Positions 57,509 through 64,000 of a stretch of DNA of 64,000 nucleotides are shown piece by piece. A model generated the notes under the pieces. The model saw only the letters and a program-made list of their open reading frames with translations. It was not told where the DNA came from and ran no database searches. Origin of the DNA: Aeromonas schubertii (lineage in GTDB: Bacteria > Pseudomonadota > Gammaproteobacteria > Enterobacterales > Aeromonadaceae); NCBI RefSeq assembly GCF_000820105.1, contig NZ_CDDB01000039.1, positions 62,001 through 126,000 of the forward strand, in the 5' to 3' direction. Made by a program: the position numbers and the translations under genes. Position 1 is the first letter of the stretch. Each line of letters begins with the position of its first letter.

Positions 57509-57518
57509 GTCTGGCGGG

Positions 57519-58871
<1,353 letters not shown>

Positions 58872-58911
58872 TCAAATCATCCACCAACCCGAATGGGGGG
58901 TATGCTCAAAT

Positions 58912-58944
58912 GGGGGTAAAGAGAGAAGCCCCGATTGGGGCTTC
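58912..58944 (-). terminator. terminator after pbpG
   Basis: The stem GAAGCCCC/GGGGCTTC (58925-58932 with 58937-58944, loop GATT); on the minus strand TCTCTTTACC follows. It is 11 bases after the pbpG stop. Confidence 0.8.
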
Positions 58945-58955
58945 ACTCGAGGGGT

Positions 58956-59852
58956 TTATTGATTGGCGGTCCGAAACGGGTTGGCGGCGAGGGTGGTGCG
59001 ACCGGATCCCTCCAGCCAGGTCTTGATACGCTTGGCGTCGGCGACCCGTTGATCCGTGGTATCGGCGTTGAGCAGCACCATGATGACGGGCTCGCGCTGC
59101 ACCCGGGTCTCCATCACCAGACAGCGGCCCGCCTCGCGGATGTAACCGGTTTTGGAGACGTTCACATCCCACACACCCTCGCGCACCAGACGGTTGGAGT
59201 TACGGTAGTGGAGCTGGGTCTTGTTGGTGCGCACCAGGCTCTGATCGTCGGTGGAGTATTGGCGGATCAGGGGATAGCTGGCGGCGGCGGCCACCATCTT
59301 GGCCAGATCGTGGGCGGTGGAGACGTTGCGCGGGGTCAGCCCCGTGCTGTCGTAGAAGTGGGTATCCCACATGCCGAGCATGCGGGCTTTGGCATTCATC
59401 GCCTCGACGAAGGCGCGCTGACCGCCGGGATAGTGGCGAGCCAGGGCGGAGGCGGCGCGGTTTTCCGAGGCCATCAGGGCGATATGCAGCATCTGGGCAC
59501 GGCTCAAGCGCGAGCCGATGGCCAGACGAGAGCCGGTACCCTTGAGGCGGTCGATGTCGGCCTGGGTGACGGTGAGGGTCTCGTTGAGGCGAAGTCCTGA
59601 GTCGAGCACCACCATGGCGGTCATCAGCTTGGTGATAGAGGCAATCGGCATGACCCGATTGGCGTTGCGCTCGCTCAGTACCTCACCGGTTCTGTGGTTG
59701 GCGATGACAAAGGCATCGGAGTTCATACCCGAAATCGAGCCGTGCTGAGGATGACTCTGGCCGGCAGAGAAGGGATTGGCCAGAGCCGGCACGGTTGCCA
59801 TCGGCAACAGGGCCAGACCCAGCAGCAGTGAGGTGAGGTGGCGCTTCATCAT
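58956..59852 (-). CDS. pbpG: D-alanyl-D-alanine endopeptidase (penicillin-binding protein 7)
   Basis: A 298-residue periplasmic serine DD-peptidase that cleaves cross-links in peptidoglycan. The signal peptide (about residues 1-25) is followed by active-site motifs S72-I-T-K75, S129-E-N131 and K234-T-G236, the layout of the PBP7/8 group. Two ATGs start the frame (59852 and 59849); neither has a clear Shine-Dalgarno site. Monocistronic, with its own terminator. Confidence 0.95.
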   Translation of the reverse strand: MMKRHLTSLLLGLALLPMATVPALANPFSAGQSHPQHGSISGMNSDAFVIANHRTGEVLSERNANRVMPIASITKLMTAMVVLDSGLRLNETLTVTQADIDRLKGTGSRLAIGSRLSRAQMLHIALMASENRAASALARHYPGGQRAFVEAMNAKARMLGMWDTHFYDSTGLTPRNVSTAHDLAKMVAAAASYPLIRQYSTDDQSLVRTNKTQLHYRNSNRLVREGVWDVNVSKTGYIREAGRCLVMETRVQREPVIMVLLNADTTDQRVADAKRIKTWLEGSGRTTLAANPFRTANQ

Positions 59853-60038
59853 GATCTGGTGTACCGCACGAGTCGAAGGGGATCCTGATTAGTTATATGT
59901 CGGCCTTTGACGCAGCACAATCCTTTATCCCTTGCCAGGGAAGGGAATCATGAAATTTGTGTCATCCACGGCATCTGTAGCCCGACGGGCGCCGCATTCT
60001 GCCATGGCGGCGCCGGGGGCGCATACCCTAATTTGCAT
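59853..60038. other. spacer between pbpG and the nrf genes
   Basis: I see no gene or clear hairpin. It should hold the pbpG promoter and the 3' end of the nrf transcript. Confidence 0.5.
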
Positions 60039-61073
60039 TCAGCCGGCTCCTCCGAGGAGGCGGGCCGTCTGCAGGGCGCGGGTTACCGCCTCCCGATCCA
60101 GGCGGGGACGCCCCTCGTCGAGCAGTCGCTGCCACAGATGAGCCGCCTCCCGGTAGCGACCGTTCAAGAAGTGATCCGACGCCTTGAGCATCAGGGCGGT
60201 CACCTCCCCCGGGTCCTGGCCCAGGGCTTGATTAAGCTCCTGCTCGGCCTGGGGCGTCATGCGCTGGCCGGCCCGGTAGTAGAGCACGGTGGCCCGGGCG
60301 GCCCGGGTGGCGGCGCTCTGCTCTCCCTCCAGCTGGGCCAGTCGGTCATAGGCCCACAGGGCATCGTCGAAGCGATTCTGATAGAGCAGCCACTGGGCCA
60401 GCTCGGCCCAGGCATCCTTGTCGCGCGGCTGTTGGCGAAGGCGCTCCTGCAGCCTGGCTCCGGCGGCCTCCTTGAGGGCGCCGGCCTCGAGACCCTGCAG
60501 GGGATCCGGGTTGGCCTGCCAGTGGCGCCACGGCTCGAACTGACCCAGGGCCTGATAGCCGAGCGCGGCGAGCCCCAGGCTGGAGAGCAGGATCAACGGG
60601 GTAAGCCAGGGGGCGAGGGGGCGGGGGGCCACCGCTTCGGGAGCGCTCGCCTGCCACTGTGCATGCAAAGTGGCCTGCTCCTCGCTCAGGGTCGAAGGCT
60701 GTCGGGGAGGCCGCCCGGTGGCGAGCCAGAGGCCGCACAGGGCCAGCAGCAGGGGCGGCAGTCCCCACAGCAGCAGGGTCGAGAGGCGCAAGGGGGGGCG
60801 GTAGGTGACAAACTCGCCGTAGCGCTCGACCAGCGCGTCGCGCACCGCCTCGTCGCTCTGCCCCGCGGCGACCCGCTGGTAGACCTCGAGGCGCAGATCT
60901 TGCGCCAGGGGCGAGTTGGACTCCACCAGGTTCTGGTTCTGGCAGGCCGGGCAGCGCAGGCTCCTGGCCAGGGCCTCGGCCCGCTCGGCCTGGGCCGCAT
61001 TGGCAAAAGAAAACTCGTCGGCGGCCCACAGCAGGGACGGGATCAGACAGAGGGCAAGCAGCAGGCTTCTCAT
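60039..61073 (-). CDS. CcmH/NrfF-CcmI/NrfG fusion, cytochrome c maturation protein
   Basis: A 344-residue fusion. The N-terminal part (signal peptide, then LRCPACQNQNLVES and the helix to about residue 95) is the NrfF/CcmH thiol module that delivers apocytochrome to the haem lyase; a membrane segment near 75-95 and another near 140-160 lead into C-terminal TPR repeats (about 200-335) equivalent to NrfG/CcmI. E. coli nrfF and nrfG are separate genes. Start ATG 61073 overlaps the dsbE-like stop by four bases. As the last gene of the nrf cluster it should serve attachment of the special haem of NrfA. Confidence 0.88.
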   Translation of the reverse strand: MRSLLLALCLIPSLLWAADEFSFANAAQAERAEALARSLRCPACQNQNLVESNSPLAQDLRLEVYQRVAAGQSDEAVRDALVERYGEFVTYRPPLRLSTLLLWGLPPLLLALCGLWLATGRPPRQPSTLSEEQATLHAQWQASAPEAVAPRPLAPWLTPLILLSSLGLAALGYQALGQFEPWRHWQANPDPLQGLEAGALKEAAGARLQERLRQQPRDKDAWAELAQWLLYQNRFDDALWAYDRLAQLEGEQSAATRAARATVLYYRAGQRMTPQAEQELNQALGQDPGEVTALMLKASDHFLNGRYREAAHLWQRLLDEGRPRLDREAVTRALQTARLLGGAG

Positions 61074-61579
61074 GGTCTCTCCAGCAGCGGGAGGAAGCGG
61101 CGCTGCCACGCTTCTTTGGTCAAGACGCCCCGGTGGCGGGCCAGCAGGCGCCCGTCGGCGCTCACCAGCCAGCTCTCCGGCGTACCGACCACCCCGAGGG
61201 CCAGCCCGAGGGCGCCGTCGCCATCGTCGAGCACCAGCTGATAGGGATTGCCGGCGCTCTCGAGCCAGGCGCGCGCGGCGGCCGGTTTGTCCCGGTAACT
61301 GATCCCAAGGATGGGCAGGCTCTGGCCTATCTCCAGCAGCAGGGGGTGTTCGCTGCGGCAGTTGGCGCACCAGCTGGCCCAGACGTTGAGCAGGAAGGGG
61401 CGGCCGAGCAGCTGTGCAGTGGAGAGGCGTTGCCCCTCCAGGGTGGTCAGGGTGAGCTCGGGCAGGGGGCGGTTTAGTCCGGCCTCATCGTCCACCTGGG
61501 CGGGGGTGAGGGCGTGCCAGAGCAGCAGCAGTAGACCGAGGCCGAGCAGCAGGGGGAGCCAGCGGATCAGACGGGACAT
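61070..61579 (-). CDS. DsbE/NrfX-like thioredoxin, cytochrome c maturation
   Basis: A 169-residue periplasmic thioredoxin-fold protein with an N-terminal membrane anchor (WLPLLLGLGLLLLLWHAL) and the redox motif WCANC near residue 72. It should reduce apocytochrome c Cys pairs before haem ligation. The gene starts inside the end of nrfE (13-base overlap, with AGGAGG in the nrfE coding sequence) and couples to the next gene. Haemophilus has an equivalent gene (nrfX) in its nrf cluster. Confidence 0.9.
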   Translation of the reverse strand: MSRLIRWLPLLLGLGLLLLLWHALTPAQVDDEAGLNRPLPELTLTTLEGQRLSTAQLLGRPFLLNVWASWCANCRSEHPLLLEIGQSLPILGISYRDKPAAARAWLESAGNPYQLVLDDGDGALGLALGVVGTPESWLVSADGRLLARHRGVLTKEAWQRRFLPLLERP

Positions 61580-63432
61580 GATGCCTCCTGGTTGCGCTTG
61601 CGGTGAAAATGACGACCGAGGGGCAGCAGGCCCGCCAGGGCGAGCAGAACGCCTCCCAGCCAGAGCCAGCTGGCCCCGGGTTTATAGGCCAGGCGCAGGG
61701 CGATACGGTTTCCCTGCTTGTCACCGGGCACGGCGTAGAGATCTCCCGAGGGGAGACGCAGCAGTCCCACCTCGTTCATCTGCATGGTCCGCACGCTGTA
61801 GTGGCGCCGCTCCGGGAAGAGTCGGCCCAGGGTTTTGCCCTCCTTGAAGGCGGTCAGATGATAGCGCTCGGCGCTGTAGTTGGGTCCGAGCTCAGGGGTG
61901 ATGGCATCGAGACGCACCCGATATTGACCCAGGGTGGCGCTCTGCCCCGGCGCCAGCAACAGGCCCCGCTCCCGGGTATGGCCGGCCAGCTGGCTGGCAG
62001 CCAGCACCACCAGGGCCAGCGCCAGGTGAGCCAGGTGGGCGCTGCGCAGCCCGTCGCGCCAGAGGGCGTGCAGGCAGGTGAGCGAGAGCCAGAGGGCGAG
62101 CAGAGTCGCCATCCCGGGCAGCAGAGCGCTCCCCTGATTGAGCCAGAGGGTCGGCGGCAGGGCCAGCAGCAGCCAGAGCCAGGGGGCCCGGGGCAGCCGG
62201 CTTTGCTGCCAGCCGAGCCAGGGCAGCAGGATGAGACCGAGCAGGGCCAGCAGCACCAGGGGCACGAAGAGGGCGTTGAAGTAGGGGGGGCCCACCGAAA
62301 TGGCCCCGTGGGCGATGAGGGGATGAATGAGCGGATAGAAGGTGCCAATCAATACCACCGCAGCCCCCAGCAGGGGCAGTGCCAGGGCGCAGGCGAGGGC
62401 ACTTTCGCGAGAGAGCAGGCTGAAGTGAGCCCGCCGGACATCGAGTTGACCGCGCCAGCCATAGAGCAGCAGGGCACACAAGGCCACGGCTCCGAGCAGG
62501 AGCAGCAGGCGCTCACCACGGTTGGTGTCGATGGCGAAGGCGTGGACCGAGCTCATCACCCCGGCCCGCACCATGAAGGTGCCGAGCAGGCTCATGACGA
62601 AGGTGAGCAGGGCCAGCAGCAAGACCCCCTGGCCAAACAGGCCGCGCCGCTCGAAGGCGGCCAGGGCATGGAGCAGGGCGGTGCCAAACAGCCAGGGAAG
62701 CAGAGAAGCGTTCTCTACCGGGTCCCAGAACCACCAGCCTCCCCAGCCGAGCTCGTGATAGGCCCACCAGGCCCCCAGTACGATACCGGCGGTGAGCCAA
62801 CCCCAGGCCGCGCGGGCGAGCGGTCGCCAGGCGCGCACCAGGGCCCCGTCGAGGCGCCGCTCCCACAGGGCCGTGATCCCCAGGGCGAAGCTGGCGGCAA
62901 AGCCCACATAGCCCAGATAGAGCAAGGGGGGGTGAAGGATGAGGGCGACATCTTGCAGCATGGGGTTGAGATCGCGCCCCTCGAAGGGGGGCGGGAAGAG
63001 GCGCACGAAGGGGTTGCTCTCGGTCAACAGATAGACGGAGAGCAGGACGATAAGCCAGCCCATCACGCTCTGGGCGCGGGCCCGGGTGGCGAGCGATTGG
63101 GCCAGGTGGCCGAGGCGTGCGTTCCACAGGCACAGGGCAAACAGGAAGAAGAGCAGGGATCCCTCATGGCCGCCCCACACTGCGGCAAGCTTGAAGGGGA
63201 GGGGGAGCCGGCTGTTGCTGTGCTGGGCCACATAGAGGAGGGTGAAGTCATCGCTCTGGAAGGCATGGGCAAGCAGCAGCAGAGCGAGGCCCACCAGCAC
63301 GACCTGGCTCCATGCCAGGGGGCGGGCCAGACGCCGGGCCCCCAGCCCCTGCGGCAGCCAGGGGAGCAGCCCCTGCCAGCAGGCGATCAGAGGGGTGAGC
63401 AAGAGGGCCATCAGAGCCAGTTCGGGCAGCAT
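61567..63432 (-). CDS. nrfE: cytochrome c haem lyase subunit NrfE (CcmF-type)
   Basis: A 621-residue multi-helix membrane protein of the CcmF/NrfE/CycK family. The periplasmic WGGHEGSLLFF and the tryptophan-rich haem-handling loop WGGWWFWDPVENASLLPW are visible, with more than ten hydrophobic helices. NrfE with NrfF/G attaches the Lys-ligated haem of NrfA nitrite reductase. It lies after nrfD with an intercistronic hairpin, and no ccm genes are nearby, which supports the Nrf rather than general Ccm role. Confidence 0.93.
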   Translation of the reverse strand: MLPELALMALLLTPLIACWQGLLPWLPQGLGARRLARPLAWSQVVLVGLALLLLAHAFQSDDFTLLYVAQHSNSRLPLPFKLAAVWGGHEGSLLFFLFALCLWNARLGHLAQSLATRARAQSVMGWLIVLLSVYLLTESNPFVRLFPPPFEGRDLNPMLQDVALILHPPLLYLGYVGFAASFALGITALWERRLDGALVRAWRPLARAAWGWLTAGIVLGAWWAYHELGWGGWWFWDPVENASLLPWLFGTALLHALAAFERRGLFGQGVLLLALLTFVMSLLGTFMVRAGVMSSVHAFAIDTNRGERLLLLLGAVALCALLLYGWRGQLDVRRAHFSLLSRESALACALALPLLGAAVVLIGTFYPLIHPLIAHGAISVGPPYFNALFVPLVLLALLGLILLPWLGWQQSRLPRAPWLWLLLALPPTLWLNQGSALLPGMATLLALWLSLTCLHALWRDGLRSAHLAHLALALVVLAASQLAGHTRERGLLLAPGQSATLGQYRVRLDAITPELGPNYSAERYHLTAFKEGKTLGRLFPERRHYSVRTMQMNEVGLLRLPSGDLYAVPGDKQGNRIALRLAYKPGASWLWLGGVLLALAGLLPLGRHFHRKRNQEASCPV

Positions 63433-63457
63433 CTAGCCCCTCCCTTGAAACGAAAGC

Positions 63458-63478
63458 GGGGAGTGGTCAACACTCCCC
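63458..63478 (-). terminator. intercistronic hairpin between nrfD and nrfE
   Basis: The stem GGGGAGTG/CACTCCCC (63458-63465 with 63471-63478), followed on the minus strand by GCTTTCGTTTC. It could partly terminate the transcript or protect the nrfD 3' end. Confidence 0.65.
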
Positions 63479-63500
63479 GGAGTTATTGCAGGCAGTGCCA

Positions 63501-64000
63501 TCAGGCGACGGTCATCTGGCCGGCATAGAGGATGAAATAGCGCAGCAGCAAGATCCCGGTCAGGCTGCAGCCGCAGATGAGCAGCAGCTTACCACGGCCG
63601 TGACCCGGAAGCAGGCGGCCGAGCAGCAGGGGCGCGATCAGGCCCACTCCCACCACGCCAAACCAGAACACCTGGGACCAGAAGCCACCGCCGATGGCGC
63701 TGATGAGGGCCACCATCTTCTGCCCGTCACCGAACCAGAGGCCGGTGAAGAAGCAGAGCAGCAGCAGCGCCTCGATGAGAACCAGAGGCGTCTCGAAGCG
63801 GTGCAGGAACTGGACCTCGTCACTGTGCGCCCGGGTCTTGAACAGGGTGGTCGAGACCAGGATGCAGCTGGCGACGCCGGAGCTCAGACCCGAGACCAGA
63901 AACAGCACCGGCAGCACAGGGTTGTTGAGCATGGGGTAGCTCTTGAGGGCCGAGAGCAGAAAGCCGGTGTAGGCTCCCAGCAGCACGGCGAGCAGCAGCA
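63501..64000 (-). CDS. nrfD: NrfD, menaquinol-oxidising membrane subunit, 5'-truncated by window edge
   Basis: The C-terminal half (166 codons) of a NrfD/PsrC-type integral membrane subunit that passes electrons from menaquinol to NrfC/NrfB/NrfA. The sequence LLGAYTGFLLSALKSYP...LNNPVLPVLFLVSGLSSG and the terminal RYFILYAGQMTVA closely match E. coli NrfD. The N-terminus and the preceding nrfABC genes lie beyond base 64000. Confidence 0.95.
   Translation of the reverse strand, partial: LLLAVLLGAYTGFLLSALKSYPMLNNPVLPVLFLVSGLSSGVASCILVSTTLFKTRAHSDEVQFLHRFETPLVLIEALLLLCFFTGLWFGDGQKMVALISAIGGGFWSQVFWFGVVGVGLIAPLLLGRLLPGHGRGKLLLICGCSLTGILLLRYFILYAGQMTVA

Noticed and set aside
61603-63528. 641-codon frame antisense to nrfE
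   Set aside because: G+C-rich shadow frame with Gln/Gly/Glu-rich sequence; nrfE on the minus strand has diagnostic CcmF motifs.

Overview
The window is a G+C-rich chromosomal segment of a gammaproteobacterium. Gene content and order resemble the enteric/Aeromonadales branch: enteric-style clusters (ybaN-apt-dnaX-ybaB-recR-htpG-adk-hemH-gsk, cmk-rpsA-ihfB-lapA-lapB-pyrF, yoaA-tsaB-slp-fadD-rnd, hisLGDCBHAFI), H-NS, SOS-type DNA polymerase II, Nrf nitrite-reductase assembly genes and a rhombosortase. The high G+C and this mix suggest Aeromonadaceae (Aeromonas, Oceanimonas or Zobellella-like); this is inference, because no rRNA gene is present. I see no prophage, insertion sequence, CRISPR array, integrase or tRNA gene. 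This is core genome, so the interest lies in regulation and in small unexplained genes.

Layout. 1-6.3 kb: end of an AbgT transporter, an NfsA-type nitroreductase, a membrane-anchored unknown with YecM, a divergent MFS exporter/LysR pair, and ribA. 6.5-12.2 kb: cmk, rpsA, ihfB, lapAB, pyrF and a rhombosortase. 12.2-15.0 kb: a tight cluster of a DTW-domain tRNA modification enzyme, queC, queE, a DUF3820 protein and a cobalamin adenosyltransferase. 15.0-18.3 kb: hns, then a lysine riboswitch in front of an NhaC-family transporter (LysW type), then tdk. 18.3-21.2 kb: a QEGLA-motif metallopeptidase-like protein, mltB and a small unknown. 21.3-28.7 kb: the complete histidine operon on the minus strand, with a six-His leader peptide and a transcription attenuator.

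28.8-38.5 kb: a small unknown protein ending in a beta-clamp-binding-like motif, directly before the yoaA helicase; then tsaB, slp, a hydrolase, fadD, rnd, an orphan solute-binding protein, a DksA-like zinc finger protein and dusC. 38.6-49.6 kb: the ybaN-to-gsk housekeeping cluster, with an extra periplasmic gene between ybaB and recR and a clear sigma-32 promoter before htpG. 49.8-55.0 kb: a signalling island with a Cache-type chemoreceptor, a DUF2750 protein and two translationally coupled HD-GYP proteins. 55.1-57.5 kb: polB behind a LexA box. 57.5-59.9 kb: a secreted M28 aminopeptidase and pbpG. 60.0-64.0 kb: the distal half of an nrf operon (nrfD partial, nrfE, a thioredoxin-like gene, and an nrfF-nrfG fusion).

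The points most worth follow-up are the yoaA-linked small protein with a C-terminal QIDLF motif, the riboswitch-controlled NhaC transporter, the queuosine/cobalamin cluster, the HD-GYP pair in which one member has lost the Lys of its HDxGK motif, and the probable leaderless, LexA-controlled polB transcript.
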